60,000 nt of DNA from Zopfochytrium polystomum (Eukaryota; Chytridiomycota; Chytridiomycetes; Chytridiales; Chytridiaceae), in contig JAIVFJ010000257.1 of the NCBI GenBank assembly GCA_025765615.1, positions 1 through 60,000 on the forward strand, written 5' to 3'. Made by a program: the position numbers and the translations under genes. Of this stretch, positions 34,124 to 43,369 are shown piece after piece (positions within the stretch are counted from its first letter, which is position 1; the number at the start of each line of letters is the position of its first letter). The notes beneath the pieces were generated by a model. That model ran no database searches, had not been told where the DNA came from, and worked only from the letters and a program-made list of their open reading frames with translations.

Positions 34124-35425
34124 GGGTGGAAACCGCGAAGGAGAGGGGGGAAGGGGACGGAGGCTCCGCTCCGCTGCAGCGCCTATTTTCACATCTGTTG
34201 CCCTCTCTCTCTCTCTCCCACTCACTCTCGCTCATTTCCTTCCCTCTCTCTCTCTCTCTCTCTCGATTTTCCTCTCTTACTCTCGTCTTTGCCCCGCATC
34301 TGTTTACTATTGCGTTACTTCACTTTTTCCTTTTGAAGAAAGGCTGGCCCTTTCTTTTTTCCGCTGTTCCGTTTCGCTCTCTCTCTGGACCGTTTGCTTT
34401 GCCTCTTTCTCTTTCTCTCTCTCGCTCAAGTGTGCGTCCACACACACCCCTGCCCCCGCCCATCCATTTCACTCTTCTTTATTGCCCTCCCTCCCTCGCC
34501 TCGCCCTTTTCGGTTCTTTTAAATAAGTGGACACACAAGGAGCAAATATATGAATTCTGAAAAGGAAAAAAAAAAAAAAAAAAGGAACAGAAAAGGAAAG
34601 CGCTTGCTTGTTCTTGAAGCTTTTTGTGCTCCACATTCAGATCGGAAATCCAAGGAAAAGAAACGAAATAATGTGGTTTTCAGTTCAAAATGAGTCTGCC
34701 TCGACTGAACTCGTTATTTATCCAAGTTTTTGCCCCCTGCCCCGTAAAGCAACCACACGCCCCACACAACCACCACCACCACGACGACAAAAACAAAAAG
34801 AAAAACTAAGAAGGCGGGTAATAGGAAAGGCGTTTTTTGAAATTGGAGGAGCGAGCGAAAGTGCTGGAAAGTGTGCCATAGGGTGTCATAGGTGTAAGTG
34901 TGAGGAAGAGACAGAGAGAGTGTGAGGGGGAGAGCGAGAGAGAGAGAAAGAGAGAGAGAGAGAGCGAGAGCGAGCGGAGTGAGCGAGAGACTATGTGACG
35001 TCACGGGAGTCCCACAGCGCTGCTGCAGAGACACCGCGAAATCTGGAAAAAAAGAAAAACGAAGAAAACGAGAAAAAGAAATTAGAAAAAAACTCTCCCA
35101 AGCAAATTTGAAATTTCCACTGCATTGAACAGCCTGTCCAAATAGCGGTTCTTCCAAGAGAATGGTGGCGGGAAGAGATGAAAGGGCCAGCCTTTCCGGG
35201 AGTGAGAAGTAAAACGGCGGGGAAAAAAAAAAAAGGAAAACCGAAAAAAGGAGCAGGCCATCGCACAGAACGGGACAGGGAAAGGTGAGGGATGGCAGTG
35301 GGACACAAAATAGAAACAACCAAGATACAACAGCGACAGTAACAGGGAATGAGTACAGAAAAGCGGGGAAAGGAGAAAGAAGGACGAAAAGGGATAACTA
35401 GGGAGGATGGCCTTTCGTCGTCCGA
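34124..35425. other. Spacer between the two convergent secreted paralogues
   Basis: No gene supported. Contains CT tracts (34201-34264 and about 34380-34430), an A19 run (34566-34584), a GA tract (about 34910-34985) and a CRE-like palindrome TGACGTCA near 34996. A 17-bp sequence occurs in inverted orientation at 34338-34354 and 35180-35196, in the 3' flank of each paralogue, so the inverted similarity reaches beyond the coding parts. Confidence 0.65.
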
Positions 35426-37360
35426 TCACGCCGTCGTAGCTGCGGACTTGGGCAGGGTCGTCGGCGTCTTCTTCGCCGCCGCGCCGCCCGCAGCAGCAGC
35501 TTTGGTGGTAGTGGCGGCAGCCTTGGCCGCCTTGGCGGTGGTGGAGGTGGTAGCGGCAGCCTTCGCCGCCTTGGCAGTGGTGGTGGAGGTGGTAGCGGCA
35601 GCCTTCGCCGCCTTGGCAGTGGTGGTGGAGGTGGTAGCGGCAGCCTTCGCCGCCTTGGCAGTGGTGGTGGTTGTCGTGGCGGCAGCCTTCGCCGCCTTGG
35701 CGGTGGTGGAGGTCGTGGCGGCAGCCTTGGCGGTGGTGGTCGCCGCAGTGTTGACGCCGGCCTTGACCGCCAGCGCCTGCAGCGCGGCCGTGTTTGCCGT
35801 CATCGACACGCACACGCCGTTGCCGTCGCGGTTCGCAATGATCGGGGTCGTCAGCGCGGGGTTCAGGTACTGCACCTTGACCAGGTTCATGCAGTTGAGC
35901 CCCATCCACGACGCCTGGTACCGCTGCACCAGGAACGTGAACAGGTTGTTGCCGTTGGCGGGGTCGGGCGTCGTGAAGACCTTGGTGAACTGCGAGTCCG
36001 TGATGATGGACGGACCCGTGACCGACAGCATGTTTTGGCAGAACGACGTCGCCTCCGCAGCGTTACCAGCGCCCGGGGGCTGGTTCACTTCGCCGCGGTA
36101 CAGGTTCAGCTTCTGCTGCGACATGGCGGCGTTGTTGAGCACCATCGGGTCGTTGGGCGGGACGAGCGCAAGGGGTGCGGCCTGCAGCTTGGCCGCCTGC
36201 AGCTCGTTCAGGGCAACGGCACCGACTGGCGGGCCGTTGGGGTCCGCAAGGTTCGGGGCGGTGAAGGCCGTGCAGCCGAGAGCGGGGCGAAGGAAGGCGT
36301 CGACCAGCAAGTTGTCCGAGCCGTTGTTGAGCTCCGTCGTGAGGGTTTTCGCGTTGGCCACCGTCTTCTGGCCAATCATGTTGTTGGCGTTGACCAGGTA
36401 GGTGGTGACCATGTTGTCCGAGGGGTCCATGTCGATGGCTTCAAATGACCGTGTCGTGTAGCAGGGCTTGCCGTTATTGCCGGTGCCCAGAGGCGGAATG
36501 GCGAGGTTCGCGCCGTTCGCGGCAGCGAAAAAGTTTACACCGTTGCAGGCAGCAAACTGACCAAAGATGTTGTTCGCCGTAAGGCCGTTCACGCAGTTGG
36601 CGTTCTTGAGGTCCGCGCCGTTAGTGGTATCCTTGAGAGTGGTGGTGGCGCCGTTGGTTCCGAACCAGCAAGCGACCGTGGCGCCCGCCGGGATGGTTGG
36701 GACGGTAGGTGGGATAAACTTTTGGCCTTGGTTGATGAGCAGCGGCGAGTAGATGGCGACCGTGTTGGCGGCAGGGTCGACGACGGCGCATTCGGCGAAT
36801 CTGGTGACGACGGGTGGGAGTTGGATTAAAAATTTAAAGTCAATTTACGCCAACGAGGGGATTGACTGAGAGAGACACAGCAGTGCGCAAAGTTTGCCAA
36901 CAACTACCATGACGCCAACTATCGGATGTAGTCCCCCATAACCCCCACTCACTATGGAACATGCACCAATCATGCAAGCTTAGTTTTGGATCAGGGGGAG
37001 AGAAAGTAGCGGAGGAAGAAAAGTTAAAGAGAAAGAGAGACGAGGGCGAAAGGGAACCAGAGACACAGAGAGCGAGAAACAAATGAAAGAGGCAAGCAGA
37101 ACGCTCTCCTTTTCCTGGCAAACTCACGTTGGCATACCCGCCGCAGTCTGGAGGCAGCCCTGTCCGGATACGATCCACGGCGTCGAGAGGCCAGTGGCCG
37201 TGAGCGGGTTCTTTGCCAGGGTGACAACGCAGTCGCCCGCGGCGGCGTTCACCCGTTCGGCGGCGCCCGCAAGGAGAATCGCGGCCGCGGCCAGTGCGGC
37301 GCTGCTCCTCGGCTGCCGGCGGCTGCGGCTGGTGCTGCTGCTGTTGCTGGTGGTGGTCAT
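35426..37360 (-). CDS. Predicted secreted protein, copy B, with Ala/Thr/Lys repeat tail
   Basis: Exons 37360-37128 and 36800-35426 sum to 1608 nt, 535 aa, in frame. It begins with a Ser/Arg segment and a hydrophobic Ala-rich signal-like stretch (AALAAAAILLAGAAERVNA), then GDCVVTLAKNPLTATGL as in copy A. The body matches copy A nearly residue for residue, including the Cys pattern, DMDPSDNMVTTYLVNAN, LNNGSDNLLVDAFLRPALGC and ALNELQAAKLQA. After the shared end (MTANTAALQALAVKAGVN) copy B alone carries about 110 residues of a 14-residue repeat, TTAKAAKAAATTST, then an Ala/Lys/Thr end. The tail could be O-glycosylated or bind the wall; that is inference. The gene is tail to tail with copy A, which implies an inverted duplication. 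Confidence 0.8.
35501..35762. repeat. 42-bp minisatellite encoding the repeat tail of copy B
   Basis: Three identical 42-bp units at 35541-35582, 35583-35624 and 35625-35666 (each starting GTGGAGGTGGTAGCGGCAGC on +), flanked by diverged or shortened copies. The unit length is a multiple of three, so copy changes keep the frame. Confidence 0.92.
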
Positions 37361-39107
37361 CGTGGGTATGCTGGGTGTATTGAGGGCTGTGGATAGAGAG
37401 GGCGTAGTGGAATGGGAAAGGAAGGGGGTGTGGGAGCGCTTCAGTGCGGCTTCCGGGTGGCTGCGTGATGACTCTTTATACTGCCCACGGCTTTTACAAT
37501 TTTTTTTTTTTCCCTTTTTTGTTTTTCATCTTTGAACTGATTGGCGAGTAGCATGGTTTGTCTTCCCTCAGTCAGTGGGTCTGTCTATCTGCCTGTCTCG
37601 CTTTCGATTGATTTGAGCAAAGGTGATTGTTACAAAAAAACCAAAAAAAAAAAAAAGTTGGATGACACTTTTTTTATTCCCTTATTTTGGTTTTTTCTCT
37701 CCTACCAACTTGCACGTCACCCAGTTTTGTTTCGGTTTTTTTTGCTCTGTCCCCCGCCACTGGCCGCAGCGTTTGATTGCGGCGCGGAGCCAGTGGCAAA
37801 CCCCGCCTAAGCGGAATGGAAGAAAAATTTAAATAGCGGCAGGTCTCGCACCTCTGCTGTCAAAGAAGCAGAAGAAGGGAAAAAGATAGGAACAACAAAA
37901 TTGAGGGGAAAAAATGCCAGGAAAGTAAGGAAGGAATCATGCACACCAAATATATTTTTGGAACATTCTTCTGTCTCGTAACTTTTCCTACCATTTATTT
38001 TTTTTTCTTTGAAGTCCGCACTGGTTTTTTCGATTGGCGGCCCAAATAAGTGCTGGCTCTGTCCTCTGGGCCGCATGTCTGGCTCCATGTGGCATGCAGT
38101 GCTGCACTTGGAAAGAAATTTTTAACTTTTTCTATTGTTTCAAAAATTTTTTTTGCGTCGGGGCCGCAGCCGCTGCAGCACAAGTGCCAGACAGACAGAG
38201 CGATCCAAACAAACGAAGGTTGCGGTCTGTCTTTTCTCCAATTGTTTCTCGGCCTCTGTCTCTGTCTCTGTTTCTCTCCCTCAACCACTGTCTTTCTGTC
38301 TGTCTCTCTGCAGCTTGGTCGCGCTCCATTGTGTGCGCCAAGCCCTTTTGGGTGGTTGCCTGCCTGACCTCCGCTGAGCCGCCGGTGACCCGGAACCGTT
38401 CGTCGCTCCCGAACAACAAAAAGTGCATCAAAATAAACAGTAAGGAGACGACGTGTTGGCTTGTTGCTTTTGACGGACTGATGCGCAATCCTGCAGTATC
38501 AACAAAAACAAACGCAAAAAAGAAAAAAAAAAAAAATCCAAACGGACGGTGCATGGATGGATTCAATGGGCGGGTAGGGCTGGGCTCCTCCATCGCTCCG
38601 TTGCCAGTAGAACGAAAATTCACAGTCTGGTGCACATTGTTCGTACTGCAAATATTCAGAAAATGCTGCGGCACGGCAGAGCAAACAGTGTTTTAACCCG
38701 CGCCCCTTACTTTGAGCCTCCTTTAGAATACGCGGACCAGCAAAAGAAAAAAATAAAACAAAAACAAGCAGTCCAATATCACACACTCTCCTCCCCAAAC
38801 TGTGTATTTTTTTTTTTTTTTTTTTTTTGGGGTGTTTCTCCCTTTCGGTTACGTGAATGGGGAACGATTCCTTGTGCGCCTCCTAAAATTGAAGGTTCCC
38901 AGAAAGGTGAATGAGATTGTTGTTCGTGCGCCAGCCCTTCCCCAGAAATGGACAGAGTTTCCTTCGACCTGGATGCAAAGAGTCGGTTATTGAAGAATGA
39001 AGAGCGAAGATTCTTTGGCGAGTGGACGTTGCGCCCCACCCATCGTTCCACGTGCGACAAAATTCGTTGCGAAAAAAGCCGAAAATTATGTGGACTAGTC
39101 AAGTCCC
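37361..39107. other. Intergenic region, no gene supported
   Basis: Holds the upstream region of copy B (37361 to about 37500, then a T-run near 37500-37515) and the downstream end of the W-repeat gene. Short runs of T/A occur at 37635-37655, 38520-38535 and 38809-38829. Open frames at 38034-38696 and 38132-38674 are on opposite strands, lack domains and cross the homopolymers. I see nothing else definite. Confidence 0.5.
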
Positions 39108-40877
39108 TCACACGCAGGAAAGCCCGTCATGGCCACCGTCGTCGTCGACACCCTCCATCAGCACCTCGAGAAACCCGCGCCCGTCAAACACGCGGTCCAC
39201 AAGCCGCTCCAGCCGCTCCACTGCCCGCTTGGTCCGCCGCCGCACCGCTTCGGGCTTCGTGCTCAGCGCGCGCCCACGCGACGCCGACGGCCCGGACGAC
39301 GCTGGCGCCGACGCCGACACCGCCACCGCGTCCCCCGCCCTGGAGTACACGCCACCTCCACCGACTGCGGGAGCCGCCGCACTCCTCGCGCGCCGCCGCA
39401 CGCGCTCATGCTGTCCACCCCCCGCTGCGGTCGCCACCGCTGGAACCCTCGATTCCTCGCCCTCCGCGTCGCTAACCGTGCAGTCGGAGCTAGCCGGCGA
39501 CTCCCGCCGCTCTCGCCGCCGCTCCCGCCGCCGCCCCCCGCTCGACTTCGCCGTCGCCGCCGACGCCTGCCCCTCCTCACCCTCCCTTTTGACCGCAGCT
39601 CGGAGGTGCTGCTGCGTGGCGCTCGAAAAACACGGCAGCGCGCCCGACCCTCGATCGAAGAGCTCTTCGCCGGGGAGTGCGCGTGTCGCCGCGGGGATTT
39701 CCGGTGCGAGCGCGAGGGTGTCCGGAGCCGCGGTGGTGTGGAAAATGACCGGAGCCGGCGCGGGGAACGACGTTTGTGGGGCCATGTGGCAGTGCGGGAC
39801 CGCCGCAGCGAAGGAGGAGCCCGGCACCGCCGCCTCCGCAGCAGATTGCGGCTTGGCTCGCTTGCGCCGTGCCCGCGGCTTTGCCTCTGCGGCTCCTGCT
39901 CCTGGGCCAATCGTCGTCGGCCCCAAGTGCGCCGACGCTGCAAAGACGGCTTCTGCCGGTTTGGTGGAGCACTCGCCGCCATCGACGTCGGGCCACTCGG
40001 CCACTGTGCTGCTGGGGTCGTCGCCATTGCCGCCTGCCACGACGTGCGGCACCGTCTGTGCGGTCATATTGCCGTCGGTCACCGGTGGGGCTGCGGTGGC
40101 ATGCTGCGGAGTGCTTGTCCACGCGAGCGAAGGAACCAATGCGGAAGCGCTTGTCCACTCGACCGTTGGCGCTAGCGATGCAGCGGTGGTTGGTGCGACA
40201 GCTTGCATTTGGGCGCTTGTCCACTGGGTGGCTACTGGCAAGAGCGGCAGTGTGGGAGCCACGGCTACGGCCTGTGATTGGTCACACACCCACTGGGCTG
40301 AAGGGGATAGCGAGGACGGTGCTTGCAAAGTTGGAGCCGACGCGACGTGGGGAAGAGCGATTGTCCACTCGACCCACAGTGGCAGCGGTGCAGGCGGGAT
40401 CGATGTGGTGTCGTTTCGTGAGGGAGCTCTTGTCCAATCGACCGGCGTCGATGCCGGCAGAGCGTGACTCGTTTCGATGCCGTGAGAAGGAGCGCTAGAA
40501 CCATGACACAATGGGGGTAGTAGCGCAGCGAGAGCCGTCGGAAAGTCCTGCGTTGGAGAGCTCGTCCACCTGCAGTCTGCCGTTTTTGGAGGCGGAGGCG
40601 CCGCAGGCGGATTCGGAGAGGCAGCGCCAGAGACGTCGGCGATATCGATGGGAGGAGGCTCGGTTCCGACGGAAGGCGGCGAAGGCGACGGGAAAATGGC
40701 GGCGATGGAGGGGTCTGATGACGTGCGCAGCAGGAGCAGCAGGAGCATGTCGTGTGGCGTGACAGCGAGCTCCTGCTGCTGTTGCTGCTGCTGCTGGTGC
40801 TGCAGTTCTTGCGATAGGGGTAATGATGGGGGAAGTGGTGGTGGTAGAGCTGGTGGTAATAACAACAATGCATCCAT
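39108..40877 (-). CDS. Uncharacterised Ala/Pro/Ser-rich protein with spaced Trp repeats
   Basis: Single open frame of 589 aa from ATG 40877. The frame extends upstream to an ATG at 41060, but that would translate the T37 tract as poly-Lys, so I prefer 40877. The start is Leu/Pro-rich followed by a Gln run (QELQHQQQQQQQQ). The middle carries about seven degenerate repeats centred on W: DCRWTSS, VDWTRAPS, VEWTIALP, AQWVCDQSQ, TQWTSAQMQ, VEWTSAS, LAWTSTPQ, spaced about 12-45 residues. The C-terminal part is basic (KPRARRKRAKPQ, RRRERRRERRES) and ends with a possible helix, RTKRAVERLERLVDRVF. The composition suggests a nuclear, disordered regulator, but no DNA-binding domain is recognised. The opposite strand is also open (39022-40467) as a GC-rich shadow. 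Expression should be confirmed. Confidence 0.5.
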   Translation of the reverse strand: MDALLLLPPALPPPLPPSLPLSQELQHQQQQQQQQELAVTPHDMLLLLLLRTSSDPSIAAIFPSPSPPSVGTEPPPIDIADVSGAASPNPPAAPPPPKTADCRWTSSPTQDFPTALAALLPPLCHGSSAPSHGIETSHALPASTPVDWTRAPSRNDTTSIPPAPLPLWVEWTIALPHVASAPTLQAPSSLSPSAQWVCDQSQAVAVAPTLPLLPVATQWTSAQMQAVAPTTAASLAPTVEWTSASALVPSLAWTSTPQHATAAPPVTDGNMTAQTVPHVVAGGNGDDPSSTVAEWPDVDGGECSTKPAEAVFAASAHLGPTTIGPGAGAAEAKPRARRKRAKPQSAAEAAVPGSSFAAAVPHCHMAPQTSFPAPAPVIFHTTAAPDTLALAPEIPAATRALPGEELFDRGSGALPCFSSATQQHLRAAVKREGEEGQASAATAKSSGGRRRERRRERRESPASSDCTVSDAEGEESRVPAVATAAGGGQHERVRRRARSAAAPAVGGGGVYSRAGDAVAVSASAPASSGPSASRGRALSTKPEAVRRRTKRAVERLERLVDRVFDGRGFLEVLMEGVDDDGGHDGLSCV

Positions 40878-40942
40878 GATGCCCTCCTTCCCTCCTTCTC
40901 CTTTGGTGAGAATGGGCGAGGGGGGGGATGACGTGGGGTGGT

Positions 40943-40981
<39 letters not shown>

Positions 40982-42292
40982 GTTTGGTTTGGTTTGGTTT
41001 GGTTCTGTTTTGCTTCTCCGTTTTCAAGGCGACAGCGTCCTCCACCACATCATCGTCCATCCAATATTTGGGTGGTGAAATTACCAGGCGTGACCCCAGG
41101 TTGTTGGGGGCGGGTTTGGGAGAGTTCGGGAGAGTTCAAGCAAGGCAAGGCACACAAGCGAAACGCAGCAGTGGGCAGGGCAAGCGGGACGGCAAGCGGG
41201 GTTAGCGGGGCAGGCGGGGGGAGTGCAAAGGCTGGGCGACAAGCCGGGCGACTGCCGGGACGGCCAGCGACCGCAGCTGGGCCGACTGTACTAGTGTGTG
41301 ATTGTGTGTGCAGTGCGCGAACTTCAACATGGATGGATGAACGGGTGTATGATTTGATCTTAACCCTTCAGCGCGTCGAGAAACACCAGATTTGCCTGCT
41401 GCATTATTGATCGATACTATGGGTGAGTGTGTGCTGATCAGTGATGAGTCTCATTATTGCCTCGTCATGGCCGTTCGTCCGAGCCGTCGAAGCCTACTGC
41501 TGCCAAGGGAAAGAGGAGGCGGTGAAAGCCTGACTGACAAAGTCTGTTCGGGCCGCTTCCGGTCGTGTGGTGGCAGTCAGACGGAAGGGAGACCTCGACC
41601 CCCGCCACCTTGCCCACCACCCTCGCTCGAGAGCTCCACAGCATATGTCCCTCCGCTCCGCACTGCTGGTGCTCCTGCAGCGGCCCGCCCGCCGCCGCTC
41701 GCCGCTCTCTCTACTGCAAGCGCCGCGCGTGCCACGGACAACTAACCTCCACCATGGGCATCCCGCATTCCACCCAGTTACGCCCACTCACCCGCATCCG
41801 CGGACCCTCCGCTTTGCCAACCCACCCCATCCAACCCCAACCGCGCGCTCCCGAACCCACATGCCGCTGAGCCGTGGTGCTCGCTCGTTGTCGCCGTCGA
41901 GTGCGCGACTGTAAACTCTCCTACCCAGCATTGACTCCCCCCGGCTTTCTCTCTCCTCTTTTCGTACAACGTCCGCAGCGACCCGCCACACCCACGCCAC
42001 CGACCGCGACACCCGCCCGCCGCTGCCGGAGCTTCGCCGCCGCCGCCGCCGCCGCCGTCGTTGTCGTTGTAGCGCTAGCTGCGGCCCTCACCGCTAGAGG
42101 CCACGGTGCGCGTCGCGGCTGCACGGCAGAGGTCGAGGGCGTTTACGGCCACTGCAGCAAGAACGAGGAGGTCGAGGACGACGACGCCGAAGAGCAGCAT
42201 GCTGTCGCCGCCGCGCTGGCCGCCGCCCTCGAGTGCGCTCACCCGCACCGCCACAGTCCCAGCCGGCGCAGTGCGTCACTGCAGCCGTCACG
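40878..42292. other. Intergenic region, no gene supported
   Basis: Contains the T37/GGTTT element, a G/C-rich segment with repeated GGGAGAGTTCGG-like and GGCAAGCGGG-like short motifs (41110-41230), and a very GC-rich stretch (41570-42290) open in several frames because stop codons are rare. No domain is recognised in any frame. Confidence 0.5.
40944..41003. repeat. T37 homopolymer followed by (GGTTT)n
   Basis: A 37-bp run of T (40944-40980) directly followed by about five GGTTT units (40981-41003). Read from the - strand this is (AAACC)n then poly(A), just upstream of the W-repeat gene start. Confidence 0.95.
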
Positions 42293-42685
42293 ATGCACGG
42301 TGTGTCGGTATCGGCACGGAGCCGTCGCGCCGCGGCGTCGGCGGTAGTGGCGGCGGCGGCAGCTGGGATAGTACTGGTGGTGGTGTGCGCTGTGGTATTT
42401 CAAACAGGCTGCATAGGGTACATACATGACATGCAAACTAACCAACGCACGCTTACTCCCGCGCAACGCGGAGGCAACATCCAGGCGTCTACGGCCGGTC
42501 GGGGCAGCGGCGCCGTGCCCATGCTGCTGGCAGCCGCGCCGCCGACGCAGCCACGAGCCTCCCGGATCCCCGCGGCGCCCGGAACCGCGCTGGTAGCTGC
42601 CGCAGCGGCCGCAGCTGCTGCTGCCGCGGCGGCGGCGGCGGTGTTGGCGCTGCGCGTCGAGCCGTGGTGGTGGTGGTCGTGGTGA
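42293..42685 (+). CDS. Possible small Ala-rich membrane protein (hypothetical)
   Basis: A 130-aa frame beginning MHGVSVSARSRRAAASAVVA with one strong hydrophobic stretch (AAGIVLVVVCAVVF, about residues 23-37), a Gln/Asn-containing linker and a poly-Ala region near the end, closing with WWWWSW. The ATG lies in a GC-rich block that is open in several frames, and the antisense frame is equally long. No family is recognised. Listed as a candidate only. Confidence 0.2.
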   Translation: MHGVSVSARSRRAAASAVVAAAAAGIVLVVVCAVVFQTGCIGYIHDMQTNQRTLTPAQRGGNIQASTAGRGSGAVPMLLAAAPPTQPRASRIPAAPGTALVAAAAAAAAAAAAAAAVLALRVEPWWWWSW

Positions 42686-43369
42686 TGCGAAGGAGGCGGC
42701 CCGCGATGGTGGTGACAGTTGCTGTAGGGGCCGCCGAAGGGGGGGCATTGGAGAGCGGGGCGGGGGCACGGATTGGTGATGTCGGTGAATCGCTGGTGCA
42801 AGCGAAGCGGTTTTACGGCTCTGGCGGCGTGCGACACGTGGGTGCATCTCGCCAAAGCCAACTGTGAACACGTATTGCTACGAGGCGAAAAGGATGCCGG
42901 GCTTTGAATCCCATGCAATCCAAAAGAGTTCAGCTGTCGATAAGGAGGAGCTGCAGGCTGATCTTCTCTCCAACTTTTCACATGACGAGGCCTTTTGATC
43001 CGATCAGAATGCCCCGAGCGATCCACGGCTGATCGGAGCGGATTGAACGCTTTTGGCGCTGCGCCAAATGGAAAAGCTACGCGTTTTGCGGCGATCACCT
43101 CAAATTTTGGTCATAAGGGCCTTTAGCCCCCTTAGCCCAGTCGCTGCCGGATGGTATTGACGCGCCTCATATAATATTAATACCCATCAAATTCCGCCTT
43201 CCAAGCTGTGTGCCGATCGCATCGGCCGTTATCAACTTGGGATGGTAAATAGCGTCTTTTTCGGTGGGAATTGCGCGATCACGATTTCGGACTCCGAGGA
43301 GATCATTCATATTCATGGATGATCAATGATCAATCAATCAAAAACTTCAAAAAAAATACTTCTCTCTTC
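42686..43369. other. Upstream region of D-lactate dehydrogenase
   Basis: No gene supported. Base composition falls from GC-rich to balanced. There is an AT-rich block near 43165-43195 and a GATCAATGATCAATCAATC stretch just before the D-lactate dehydrogenase ATG, which may belong to its promoter or leader. Confidence 0.5.

Noticed and set aside
33005..34225. 406-codon open frame on the - strand opposite secreted copy A, and long + frames opposite copy B
   Set aside because: The sense frames have signal peptides and are conserved between the two paralogues. The antisense frames are Arg-rich shadows.
39022..40467. 481-codon + strand frame opposite the W-repeat gene
   Set aside because: It has no better composition. 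The - strand frame is longer, has a plausible start and shows repeat structure in the protein.
42239..43098. - strand frames of 210 and 232 codons
   Set aside because: Composed of His/Ala/Arg runs from GC-rich triplets, with no domain and no splice support.
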